The notes below the pieces were generated by a model. It did not search any database and was not told the DNA's origin. It saw nothing but the letters and a program-made list of their open reading frames with translations. Positions 35,581-43,968 of a stretch of DNA of 64,000 nt are shown piece after piece. Source of the stretch: Haloarcula rubra (GTDB lineage Archaea; Halobacteriota; Halobacteria; Halobacteriales; Haloarculaceae); NCBI RefSeq assembly GCF_019599465.1, contig NZ_RKLR01000006.1, forward strand, positions 1 to 64,000, written 5' to 3'. The position numbers were made by a program, and so were the translations under genes. Position 1 is the first letter of the stretch. Each line of letters starts with the position of its first letter.

Positions 35581-35666
35581 CGACCACCGGTCGGGTCGTT
35601 TGCTCTCTGTAGCGCTCCTTAGCCACAAGATAAGTTCATACCTTCAGATATGATACCGAGGTGACG

Positions 35667-35981
35667 ATGATCCACTGCGACCTGGGAGCCGACGTCGAGT
35701 ACGACGCCCGGAGTAACACGTACCGGTTTCAGCGACGGGAGCACTGCGAGACGAACACGAGCACTGCGGTGGTCGCCGCGGTCGCACAGGCAGTCGGCAG
35801 GGAACCGACGGAGCTCGAACCGCTCGAAGAGCAGATAGACTCTGACGCGCTGGACATGTTCTTCGACCCGGACATCGGTGAGCGCACGTGCGACGGTGCG
35901 TGTCGCGTGACGTTTCCGTTCGCGGGGTGTGAGGTGACGGTCGACGAGAAGCAGTCTATCGTCGTCTCCGCGCCGGAGTGA
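35667..35981 (+). CDS. HalOD1 output-domain protein with Cys pair
   Basis: I chose ATG 35667 (104 residues) because GAGGTGA precedes it closely; a GTG at 35661 is also in frame. HalOD1 features are the helix STAVVAAVAQAVGREPTELE, the linker IDSDALDMFFDP and the terminal beta pair FPFAGCEVTVDEKQSIVVSA. Four Cys (one near the N-terminus, one in HCET, two in TCDGAC) are unusual for this domain and might bind metal or sense redox. Follows the Bat-type regulator gene by 86 bp and may act with it. Confidence 0.7.
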   Translation: MIHCDLGADVEYDARSNTYRFQRREHCETNTSTAVVAAVAQAVGREPTELEPLEEQIDSDALDMFFDPDIGERTCDGACRVTFPFAGCEVTVDEKQSIVVSAPE

Positions 35982-36096
35982 GCGGTGAAGCGCGCCCCGA
36001 CAGGTGGCGGTAGATCGCTGCGACTATAGACCGGCACTCGCTCACGAGACACGCTACTAGAACGTCATGTGCTGGCCACTTCGCGAGACGGACTGC

Positions 36097-36666
36097 TCAG
36101 GAGAACTGTCGGATGCCCGCTTCCACTACCAGCACCACGAGATGGAGCGCGAGTAGGGCGGGCAGGACGAACGACGTCAGTGCTGGACCCAGCGATAGGG
36201 TCGTGCCGAGGGCGACTACCGTGATGACGCTGGCGGCGAGCGTCAGGCGAAACGCAGGTGGCGAGGTGTCTTGCTTTTGATCGTCGGCCAACCAGTGACG
36301 GCCGATGTCGTCGAAGGCCGGACCGATTTGTATCGTCTTCGTCTCCGAGTCGTATTCGACGAGACCGACCTCGTCCAGTTTCGGCAAGTGGTTCTGACAC
36401 AGCGAGATGTACACGCTGTTGTAGATGTCGTCCGGAGATTTCGACGGGTCTGATACGATCTCCGCGACTCGTTCGCTCAGGTCGCTGACGTCCCAGACCT
36501 CGTCGGACTGGGACAGCAGTTTGAGACACACGCGCCGACGTTCGTTACCAAGGAGGTCGTACACCGCATCCTCGTCGAGTTTCGGAACCTCCCGGTCCGG
36601 GCCTGATGTCTCGTCCTCGTCGGACGAGAGCCACGACGGGCGCGCAGATAATTTCGATAGTACCAT
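36097..36666 (-). CDS. DUF7344 regulator with C-terminal membrane helices
   Basis: I chose ATG 36666 (189 residues) over a TTG six codons upstream. The soluble half (about 30-125) is the DUF7344 winged helix: AVYDLLGNERRRVCLKLLSQ, VYISLCQNHLPKLDEVGLVE and YDSETKTIQIGPAFDDIGRH. Two membrane helices follow (about 138-158 and 160-182). The family combines DNA-binding-like domains with membrane anchoring in haloarchaea. It is downstream of its relative at 36740 on the same strand with a 73-bp gap, so they may form a heteromeric pair. Confidence 0.82.
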   Translation of the reverse strand: MVLSKLSARPSWLSSDEDETSGPDREVPKLDEDAVYDLLGNERRRVCLKLLSQSDEVWDVSDLSERVAEIVSDPSKSPDDIYNSVYISLCQNHLPKLDEVGLVEYDSETKTIQIGPAFDDIGRHWLADDQKQDTSPPAFRLTLAASVITVVALGTTLSLGPALTSFVLPALLALHLVVLVVEAGIRQFS

Positions 36667-36739
36667 TAGTGTATTTTCCCTCAATAGTCTATTATGTATC
36701 GAGAGAGGTCCACGTCGGGTGATCGAACATCGAATCGAC

Positions 36740-37468
36740 TCACTGGTTCCAGTTGCTCGCGTCCGGGTCGGTCAACCCGAATCCCGACCAGGACGACTCG
36801 GTCATCCAGTGGCTCACGGCGAGCAGTGTGAACAGCGCGCTCACCAGAATCCCCACACCGATTTGTGACGGGAGCGCCGCGGACATGAGCCCACTAGAGA
36901 GCGCAGACGCGACGAACAGACTGCCACCGGCAGCGTAGAGATAGCGTTTGTGCCAGCTTACGTCGACGTCAGCGCCCGTCTGGTCGTCGCCATCCATCTC
37001 CGGTGCCGGAGTGTCGGCGGAAGCCTCGGCATCCGTCCCCGGTTCCTCGTCTTGTAGGAGCGAGGGTTCGCTGGCGAGGTAGGCGTCGAATCGCGAGGCC
37101 AGCTCCGTCGTCTCGACGTAGCCCCGACTCTGGTTGTACTCGAGGACGCCCGCCTTGTCCATCTTCGGCAGATGGGACTGATAGAGTGCGATGTACACGC
37201 GCTGTCGCTGCTGGGAACGGAGCGCGTCGATGGTCGTGTCGTGTTCCAGGGCCGCGATGTGCTCTGCGATGTCGCCCATGCGCGCCGGCTCGTCGCCGTC
37301 GTACTCCTGGAGATACTTGAGGACGAGGCGACGACGGCGACACTGGAGGACGTGGAAGATGTCGTCGCGCGTCAACTCCGGTTCCGAGTCGGAATCAGAG
37401 TCGGACGCGGATTCCGTCTCGTCGGAGGTGCTGTCTGACGTCTCGTTTCGGAGTGTAGCTTCGGGCAT
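36740..37468 (-). CDS. DUF7344 regulator with acidic N-terminus and membrane anchor
   Basis: A 242-residue protein: an Asp/Ser/Glu-rich N-terminus (about 8-32), a DUF7344 winged helix (about 33-130: IFHVLQCRRRRLVLKYLQEY, VYIALYQSHLPKMDKAGVLE), an acidic linker, and two membrane helices (about 178-197 and 200-220). Architecture and the motif (YQSHLPKMD versus CQNHLPKLD) show it is a paralogue of the next gene. A TATA box 30 bp ahead of the start implies a leaderless or nearly leaderless mRNA. Confidence 0.85.
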   Translation of the reverse strand: MPEATLRNETSDSTSDETESASDSDSDSEPELTRDDIFHVLQCRRRRLVLKYLQEYDGDEPARMGDIAEHIAALEHDTTIDALRSQQRQRVYIALYQSHLPKMDKAGVLEYNQSRGYVETTELASRFDAYLASEPSLLQDEEPGTDAEASADTPAPEMDGDDQTGADVDVSWHKRYLYAAGGSLFVASALSSGLMSAALPSQIGVGILVSALFTLLAVSHWMTESSWSGFGLTDPDASNWNQ

Positions 37469-37495
37469 GTTCGATTCCGGCTTGAACCCATTTCC

Positions 37496-37506
37496 CCATA
37501 TAAAGC
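37496..37506 (-). promoter_or_regulatory. TATA box of the DUF7344 gene
   Basis: GCTTTATATGGGG on the minus strand, centred about 33 bp upstream of the start at 37468. Transcription would begin within about 8 nt of the ATG, as in leaderless haloarchaeal transcripts. Confidence 0.5.
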
Positions 37507-37960
37507 GCCGGTTGTTCCGGTCCTTTCCACCGTCAATAACTGTTTCACACGGTCCGGCAAGAGTCTAAAACGTCGTTAAACACCGTTCACGTCCAGTGGA
37601 ATGGTTCGTTCCGAGGGGTCGAAAACGCCAGTAAGCGGGTCCTGAACCCGGCTGATTGCGTACACTCACCGTCGGACTCGCCCGAGAGCGGCCTCGGAGC
37701 CGTGTAGCTCTCCCTACGGGTTCAGGTCGATGTCTACCGTTGCAGCCTCTCTGAGGCCAGTTAGTGCGTCGATAAGGCCACCTTACCGGGAAGAATCGGG
37801 GCGACAGTCACGTTGGCGAGAGTGCTCGAGCGGTCAGAAGTGGCTATCGGAGAGGTGGAAGGCCGCCGCGAGCGACGACTGACGCGACAATCTCGATGGG
37901 ACGAACAGTCCCACGGCTATCGACCGCGTGCTCGCTCGACAGTGCCGACCACAGCGGTGG
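37507..37960. other. Intergenic stretch, nothing identified
   Basis: About 450 bp between the promoter of the DUF7344 pair and the stop of the calcium-repeat protein. No frame shows coding character on either strand and no RNA gene or repeat stands out. Confidence 0.3.
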
Positions 37961-39748
37961 TCAGCAGACTGTGCCGGAACCGGGACGGTCGACTGGCCCG
38001 GAGCGGTCGTCCCGCTCTCGCTCCAGTTGCATCTGAGGCGGCTTGGCCTCTTCGAGGCAGATGAGGTTCTCGCGCCCGATGCGGAGCTTCACGATGTCGT
38101 CGTCCTCGTCCATGCCGGAGAGTAGCCGACTCACCTTCGCCTTCGACCAGTCGGTGACGGCGACGATGTCACTCTGTTTCATTCGCCCGGCCTCGGCGCG
38201 CAACATCTCTAACACCAGTTCGTCGTCGGCGACGAGGTCGTCGTCACGGTCTGCGACGACGGCGTCCGCGGAGTCGGCTATCGGCTCTGCGTCGCCGTCG
38301 GCGTCCGACGTCGAACCCGACTCGATAGCGCCGTCGGTCATCTCGAGCGCCCGGTCTTCGGACCGGAGGAGGCCCCTCTGGACGGCTCGAACCCTATCGA
38401 CGACGTCGATGACGAACCCACCTCGGATGGCGGTGATACTGAGTCCGATACCGACGACGAACCCGAGGAACGTACTCGTCAGCCACGCGGGCGTGAGTTG
38501 ACTCGTCGGGTCCGTCCCCAGAGTGGTCTCTAGCTTGTCGCCCATCAGGTCGCCGTCCGTGTCCGCGCTGGTCGGGTCGGTCCCCGCTCGGTGGACTTCG
38601 CGTCCGTCTTCGAGGCCGTCACCGTCCGTGTCCGCCACCGTCGGGTCGGCGCCGGCCTCTAGCTCCGCTCCGTCGGCGAGGCCGTCGTCGTCAGTGTCAG
38701 CAACCGTCGGGTTCGTCCCTTCGGTCACTTCCTCCTTGTCCGTGAGTCCGTCACCGTCCGTGTCCGCGACCGTCGGGTCAGTGCCGAGAGAGACTTCCTT
38801 GCTGTCTGCGAGGCCGTCGCCGTCCGTGTCCGCCGTGAGCGGGTCGGTACCCAACTCCAGTTCTTTGCCGTCGGAGAGCCCGTCACCGTCCGTGTCCGCG
38901 ACCGTCGGGTCAGTCCCCTGTGCGAGTTCACGACTGTCCGTGACGCCGTCACCGTCCGTGTCCGCGACCGTCGGGTTGGTACCCTCTGATAGTTCGACGC
39001 TGTCAGAGAGGCCGTCGTCGTCCGTATCGGAGGCGGTCGGGTCGGTGCCGAGTTCCAGTTCACGGTGGTCCGAGAGCCCGTCACCGTCCGTGTCCGCCAC
39101 CGTCGGGTCGGCGCCGACGCTGAGTTCGACTCGGTCCCCGAGGCCGTCCCCGTCGGTGTCGGCCGTCGTCGGCGACGTCCCGTGTTCGTGCACCTCTGCG
39201 CCGTCGGACAGCCCATCACCGTCGGTGTCGCTGTTGCTCACGTTCGTCCCGGCCTCGACCTCGTTCTCGTTGTTCAGGCCGTCGCCGTCGAGGTCGCCAC
39301 TTCGGGGAATCTGCTGGACCGTGATAGAGTGCGTATCGAGAACGGTGCCAGTCTCGGTGTCTCGGAGCGTCAGGTTCAGCGTCGTCTCGGTCGCGTTCGA
39401 GTCAGAAGGATAGGAGAGAGTCGGTGAAGAGGTGTTCGCGAGCGACGTGCACGTCGTAGTACCGTTCGTTTCGAGACAGAGTTCGGTCTGCGGTCCTGCC
39501 GAGGACGTCTCCACACTGACGAGATAGGCGTCGACAGGCTGACCTTGGGCCGTGTGTCCCCAGACATATGTCGTGTTCCCAACAGAACCGGCAGCGTGTG
39601 TCTGGCGCACGTCGGCGATGGTGGCCGATGCCGTTCCCTCGCTGTCACTTGCGGGGGCCGCGCCCGCTGCAACGCCGGCAGAGAACGCTATCACCGTCGT
39701 TAAAGCGAGGATAACCCTGATTGCGCACGATAACTGACGCTTGTCCAT
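37961..39748 (-). CDS. Extracellular calcium-repeat protein with membrane helix and cytoplasmic winged helix
   Basis: A 595-residue protein. A signal peptide (about 1-33, ending AAGAAPA) and a beta-rich domain with two Cys (about 40-145) precede twelve thrombospondin-type-3/calcium repeats of about 23 residues (about 151-425; unit DTDGDGLSDxxELxxGTDPT). A membrane helix follows (WLTSTFLGFVVGIGLSITAI, about 433-452). The C-terminal cytoplasmic part has an acidic linker and a winged helix (about 515-575: DELVLEMLRAEAGRMKQSDI, VAVTDWSKAKVSRLLSGMDE) of the DUF7343 type. Such one-component receptors could transmit an extracellular cue directly to DNA. The repeats would rigidify on Ca2+ binding. 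It has its own promoter and no operon partner. Confidence 0.88.
   Translation of the reverse strand: MDKRQLSCAIRVILALTTVIAFSAGVAAGAAPASDSEGTASATIADVRQTHAAGSVGNTTYVWGHTAQGQPVDAYLVSVETSSAGPQTELCLETNGTTTCTSLANTSSPTLSYPSDSNATETTLNLTLRDTETGTVLDTHSITVQQIPRSGDLDGDGLNNENEVEAGTNVSNSDTDGDGLSDGAEVHEHGTSPTTADTDGDGLGDRVELSVGADPTVADTDGDGLSDHRELELGTDPTASDTDDDGLSDSVELSEGTNPTVADTDGDGVTDSRELAQGTDPTVADTDGDGLSDGKELELGTDPLTADTDGDGLADSKEVSLGTDPTVADTDGDGLTDKEEVTEGTNPTVADTDDDGLADGAELEAGADPTVADTDGDGLEDGREVHRAGTDPTSADTDGDLMGDKLETTLGTDPTSQLTPAWLTSTFLGFVVGIGLSITAIRGGFVIDVVDRVRAVQRGLLRSEDRALEMTDGAIESGSTSDADGDAEPIADSADAVVADRDDDLVADDELVLEMLRAEAGRMKQSDIVAVTDWSKAKVSRLLSGMDEDDDIVKLRIGRENLICLEEAKPPQMQLERERDDRSGPVDRPGSGTVC
38530..39300. 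repeat. Tandem DNA repeat encoding calcium-binding units
   Basis: About 69-72-bp units built round GTCACCGTCCGTGTCCGC, twelve in a row, in frame. The units are well diverged at third positions except for the DTDGDG core, so selection on protein rather than recent duplication explains most of them. Confidence 0.8.
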
Positions 39749-40055
39749 GTTGCGCGAGCAAAGAACGCAATAACTGATAGCCTTTTTGGCTCGTCAGACG
39801 TTAGTCACACGTTTTAAACCCAACAGAGGTACTAGCCAAATTTTGTCAAAAAAGCCGCTTCGTTCAGTTAATTTCATCTTAAGCGAGGGAGCTGGGACCG
39901 ATTAGTCAATTTTGCCGGCGAGGTGACTCGCCATCAGTAATTAATCATACACCTCTGGACGACCCGGTCGATACCGACCGATACTGGTTCGCGACAGACC
40001 GTTCCAGAAATATTAATAGGGGTTTACGCTCCGAACGGTGTCCATAACGTACTGT
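39749..40055. promoter_or_regulatory. Intergenic stretch upstream of the calcium-repeat gene
   Basis: About 307 bp, AT-rich, no gene. On the minus strand it serves as the promoter region of the calcium-repeat gene and as terminator region of the asparagine-synthase-like gene; AGCCTTTTTGGCT near 39780 and TATTAATATTTC near 40010-40020 are the notable features. Confidence 0.35.
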
Positions 40056-41825
40056 TCAGTTATGCCCGTACGGTGCGGACGCCGCCTGAGGGTCCTCTTG
40101 GGGCTGTACGAGGTCCGAAGGGTCTATAGAGGTAGAGGTGTCGTCTGTGGTCGAATCGAGCCAGGTGGTGACGTCGTTGACACGGAGTTTGAGGCGCCAG
40201 GGGAGTTCCTGGACGCCCGGCGAATCCGAGAATATCTTCTCGTCGAGCCCGCACTGGTCGTACAGCTCCGCTCGGTCGGGCCACGGTCCCTGATAGCCGG
40301 AAACGAACGGCATCGCTCGTCTGAGGAAGTTGTCTATCTGGTTGAAGGTGTAGGAGTCGTACGGCCGGTCCGGGGGTCGGTGGTGGAGTATGTCGTCGTC
40401 GAGTTTGCGGAGGGCACGCAGGTACGTCTGCGTGTTCCGGTGCTCTGGCGGTGTGGCGAGGTGCCACTCGACGAGTTCCGCGTCGAGTGAGACACAGGAC
40501 TCGACGAACTTGTCGCTCAACTGGAACCGGAACGGCCGCGAGGGTTGGTTGAGTATCCCGAACAGCGCCATCCCGTTGTAGAGTCTGTCGAAGCGATGGT
40601 CCCAGCGGTCCAGAACCTCGTCGACCCGACGACGGAGGAACTCCTTGCCGGACTCGTCGAACATCGTGGTGTCCCGAGAGAGCATCTCGGAGGCGGGGAG
40701 GTAGCCGAACTTCTCGGCGAAGTGGTTCGCGATGTCCGGGTCGGGGTCCATGCGATACGGTGGACACTTCCGGTCGAACACCTCAACGCCGGTAATCGGC
40801 TGGAAGTGCCCGCGCAACATCGTGTCGGCGAGGCCGCCGTGGTAGATGGTGTCCACGTCCATCTGGTCCATGTACCCCGCGTGGTGGATGTGGAGGGACT
40901 CCATGATACCGTGCCCGTACTTGACGGTCTCGAGGTCCGTGTTCAGGTACCGCTCGTCGACGGAGAGCGTCTGGTGAGGAATCCCGTACTGCGTGGCGAG
41001 TTGCTCTGCGACGGTGAGTTCGGAGCTATCGGACTCCCCGACTGTGTAGGCGGCGTCGAGGTCGGAGATGCCAGCGAGAATCGTCCGTGAGTCGTACCCA
41101 CCGCTCAGCAGGACCCCCTTGCGTCCGGGGAGTCCGCTGCGGCGTTCGAGCGCGCGACGCATCCGCTCGGCCAGTTCGGCCGCGTAGTCGAACTCACGGG
41201 ACTCGTAGACGAACCGACCGAACTCGTGGGTATCTGTGGCAGTCAGCCAACTGTCGAAGGGAATACGACTGACCTGTTGGAGCGCCGTTCTGTCGTCGAA
41301 GACGACGCCGAAGTGCAAGAACTCGAGCAGCGGTTCGTAGTCGACTCGCGGGCTGGAGACCGTGGCGGCGACAGTCGCCGGGTCGGTCCCGAACACGCGC
41401 GTCCCGTCCGTGTCCGCGTAGTAGCACTCCCGACTCCGGACGCTGTCGGTCGCGACGACGCCGGACTGGTTCTCGTGGTCAGCGACGGCGATGAACGAGC
41501 CGTTGAATCCGGTCAGCGCGTCAGTGCCGTGCGCTGCGTACTCCGAGAGCGCCCACTCGGCGGGGTCCGTGCCGTCGATGGAGCGAGGATAGGCCTCTCC
41601 CCAGACGGCACAGACGCCTTCCTCGTTCTCGTAGACGGTAGTTCGACCGGGAATGTCGAGTTCCGAACTCCGTACGCCGAACGTGAGGTCGGGACCCGAG
41701 ACGACTCTATCGAACTCGTCCGGCGACCGGTACTGTTCGAACGTGCTCTCGTCACCGAACACCCCGAACAGTTCCTTGTTCATCGGGCGGACGTCCCGGT
41801 CGACCTGTTGCATCTGGAGAGACAT
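40056..41825 (-). CDS. asnB: Asparagine-synthase-like amidotransferase without N-terminal Cys
   Basis: I chose ATG 41825 (589 residues), whose A is shared with the glmS stop (TAATG); MNKELFGVFG at 41783 is an alternative that fits the family's usual N-terminus. The N-terminal region (about 15-200) is a class-II glutaminase-like fold, but the protein does not begin with Met-Cys, so the nucleophile for glutamine hydrolysis is missing. The synthetase part has the PP-loop SGGYDS (near 255) followed by YTVGESDSSELTVAEQLATQ. Such AsnB-like proteins occur in archaeal and bacterial polysaccharide clusters and may amidate sugar acids or be regulatory. Coupling to glmS supports an amino-sugar context. 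Confidence 0.85.
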   Translation of the reverse strand: MSLQMQQVDRDVRPMNKELFGVFGDESTFEQYRSPDEFDRVVSGPDLTFGVRSSELDIPGRTTVYENEEGVCAVWGEAYPRSIDGTDPAEWALSEYAAHGTDALTGFNGSFIAVADHENQSGVVATDSVRSRECYYADTDGTRVFGTDPATVAATVSSPRVDYEPLLEFLHFGVVFDDRTALQQVSRIPFDSWLTATDTHEFGRFVYESREFDYAAELAERMRRALERRSGLPGRKGVLLSGGYDSRTILAGISDLDAAYTVGESDSSELTVAEQLATQYGIPHQTLSVDERYLNTDLETVKYGHGIMESLHIHHAGYMDQMDVDTIYHGGLADTMLRGHFQPITGVEVFDRKCPPYRMDPDPDIANHFAEKFGYLPASEMLSRDTTMFDESGKEFLRRRVDEVLDRWDHRFDRLYNGMALFGILNQPSRPFRFQLSDKFVESCVSLDAELVEWHLATPPEHRNTQTYLRALRKLDDDILHHRPPDRPYDSYTFNQIDNFLRRAMPFVSGYQGPWPDRAELYDQCGLDEKIFSDSPGVQELPWRLKLRVNDVTTWLDSTTDDTSTSIDPSDLVQPQEDPQAASAPYGHN

Positions 41826-43642
41826 TACTGGACTGTCACACTCTTCGCGAGGTTGCGTGGTTTGTCTATGGCCCTGTCGAGTTGCTTCGCCGTGTGATAC
41901 GAGACGAGCTGGAGCTGGATGTTGGCGAGGAGGTTCTGACACACCGGATGCGTGTCGGGGACTTCGAGGTAGGCGTCGGACTCCGCGACACCGGGACCGT
42001 CCGCCGGTCCGACACCGATAATCTCGGCCCCCCGAGTCTGTGCCTCCTTCGCGTTCGTAACCGTCTTCTCGGCGTCTTCACCGGTAAAGAGGCCGAAGAC
42101 GGGCGTCTGAGAGGTGACGAGTGCCAGCGGGCCATGTTTCAGCTGTCCCGAGGCGAAGCCCTCAGCGTGTTCGTAGGTAATCTCCTTGAACTTCAGCGCG
42201 CCTTCGAGCGCGACGGGGCGACTCATCCCCCGTCCGATGAAGAAGTACGCGTCGTACTCCAGGAGCCGTGAGGCCAGTTCCTCAGCACGGCTGGTCTCGA
42301 CGACGTGGTCGATGTGGTTCGGAATCTGCTCCAGCGCGGCGAGCAGTTCCGAGAGGTCTTCGCGTGGCGACGCGTCCGGGAGTTCGGCCGCTATCTTCTG
42401 CGAGAGCAGAATCAGCGTGACGACCTGTGACGTGAACGTCTTCGTCGCAGCGACCCCTATCTCGGGGCCGGCGCGGATGAACACGCTCTCGTCGGCCTCC
42501 CGGGCGGCGGTGGATCCGACGACGTTCGTGACGGTCACCGTCGACGCGTCGCGCTCGGTGGCCGTGCGGAGTGCCGAGAGCGTGTCCGCCGTCTCCCCGC
42601 TCTGGGTCACCGGGATGACGAGCGTCCCGTCAGACGTGGGGCCCGCCATCTTCGCGTACTCGCTGGCTCGGAACACGCGGGCACGAACGCCGGCGTCGGT
42701 GAGCATTCGCGCTCCGAAGAGCGCGGCGTGGTACGACGTCCCGCACGCGACGAGGTGGACGTTCTCGACGCCGTCCAGAATCTCGGGGTCGAGTTCGTCG
42801 AGGGCGACCTTCCCTTCGTCGGGGTCGACCCGACCACGAATCGTCTTCGAGAGTGAGGTAGACTGGTTGTGAATCTCCTTGAGCATGTAGTGGTCGAACG
42901 CGCCCTTCCCGACGTCCTCTGGGTTCCAGTCGACGCGCTCGCCGCTCCGGTCGACAGAGAGCCCGTTCTCGTCGAAGATGTGGGCCTCGTCGGGTTCGAG
43001 GATCACCACGTCGCCGTCTTCGAGATAGACGACGTCGCGCGTGTGCTCGATGAACGCGGGGATGTCGCTAGCGAGGTAGTACTGGCCGTCGTCGAGGCCG
43101 AGGACGAGCGGCGACCCGGCCCGGGCCGCGTACACGCGACCCTCGTCTCGGACGAGGGCGGCGATAGCGTAACTGCCTTCCAGTTCCTCGACTGCGCGAC
43201 GGAAGGCCGCGATAGTCTCCGACTCTTGCTTTCGGAAGTGTTCGAAGAGGTGCGGGATGACTTCGGTGTCGGTGTCGCTCGTGAACTCGTATCCCTCGTC
43301 CGAGAGGAACTCGCGCAGTTCCGCGTGGTTCTCGATGATACCGTTGTGAACGACGGCGACGTTGTCGGTGTCGCTGGTGTGTGGGTGGGCGTTCTCGTCG
43401 GTGGGCGGGCCGTGGGTACTCCAGCGCGTGTGGCCGATACCGACGTCGCCTGACGACGCGGCGGTCTGAATCTCGTCGCGGACCTCCGAGACGTCACCGG
43501 CGCGCTTGTGGACGGCGATGCCGGAGCCGTTCTGGACGGCGATGCCGGCAGAGTCGTAGCCGCGATACTCGAGCCGTTCCAACCCGTCGATGAGCGTCCC
43601 CACTGCGTCGTCCGCCCCAGCATGTGCAATGATACCACACAT
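41825..43642 (-). CDS. glmS: Glutamine-fructose-6-phosphate aminotransferase
   Basis: A 605-residue isomerising transaminase that makes glucosamine-6-phosphate from fructose-6-phosphate and glutamine, the first step to UDP-GlcNAc. The N-terminus MCGIIAHAG carries the catalytic Cys2. GIGHTRWSTHG and NGIIENHAELREFL complete the glutaminase domain (about 1-230), and two SIS sugar-isomerase domains follow (VACGTSYHAALFG near 300; IGRGMSRPVALEGALKFKEI near 465). The C-terminal AKSVTVQ is the conserved tail that reaches the active site. Full length. It is translationally coupled to the asparagine-synthase-like gene and lies at the edge of the surface-glycan locus. Confidence 0.96.
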   Translation of the reverse strand: MCGIIAHAGADDAVGTLIDGLERLEYRGYDSAGIAVQNGSGIAVHKRAGDVSEVRDEIQTAASSGDVGIGHTRWSTHGPPTDENAHPHTSDTDNVAVVHNGIIENHAELREFLSDEGYEFTSDTDTEVIPHLFEHFRKQESETIAAFRRAVEELEGSYAIAALVRDEGRVYAARAGSPLVLGLDDGQYYLASDIPAFIEHTRDVVYLEDGDVVILEPDEAHIFDENGLSVDRSGERVDWNPEDVGKGAFDHYMLKEIHNQSTSLSKTIRGRVDPDEGKVALDELDPEILDGVENVHLVACGTSYHAALFGARMLTDAGVRARVFRASEYAKMAGPTSDGTLVIPVTQSGETADTLSALRTATERDASTVTVTNVVGSTAAREADESVFIRAGPEIGVAATKTFTSQVVTLILLSQKIAAELPDASPREDLSELLAALEQIPNHIDHVVETSRAEELASRLLEYDAYFFIGRGMSRPVALEGALKFKEITYEHAEGFASGQLKHGPLALVTSQTPVFGLFTGEDAEKTVTNAKEAQTRGAEIIGVGPADGPGVAESDAYLEVPDTHPVCQNLLANIQLQLVSYHTAKQLDRAIDKPRNLAKSVTVQ

Positions 43643-43968
43643 CAGTGGGACACCTCGTGGCGGCCAGTAGAGATGGAGGTAGAGGAGGGGGCTACTGCAG
43701 TCGAGGTGGGCGGTCCGTTCGTGGGGTCAATCGTAGTCGAGGACAGTGTTCGTGCGTACATGTGTTCTCACCCTGGTCCCGATTCGACGGGAAGGACTCG
43801 TTGGTATCCACGGCTTTACGGGCCATTCCTATACAGGGTCTAAGCGCAACACTGGGGTGGGACACGGTGATTACGGCACTCCAGCCGGGTGACTGTCCGA
43901 TGAACGCCAGCGTTCCCGGATAGTTTACCAGCTAAATAATGAACCGGTGACCGGACTAATGACCGTTA
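43643..43968. other. Intergenic stretch between divergent genes
   Basis: About 326 bp between glmS and the DsbA-like gene. A frame starting MEVEEGATAVEVGGPFVGSI near 43673 has coding-like composition for some 30 codons but no recognisable continuation. ATTTATTATT-like sequence near 43935 (TAAATAATGAACC) is a candidate promoter for the plus-strand gene. Nothing else seen. Confidence 0.3.

Noticed and set aside
38530-39300. CRISPR-like regular repeat array
   Set aside because: The repeats lie in frame inside a protein gene with diverged units and no constant repeat/variable spacer structure; no cas genes are near.
38523-39413. Plus-strand frame rich in PSPSVSATVGS repeats
   Set aside because: It mirrors the calcium-repeat gene on the other strand; the pattern comes from the coding repeats.
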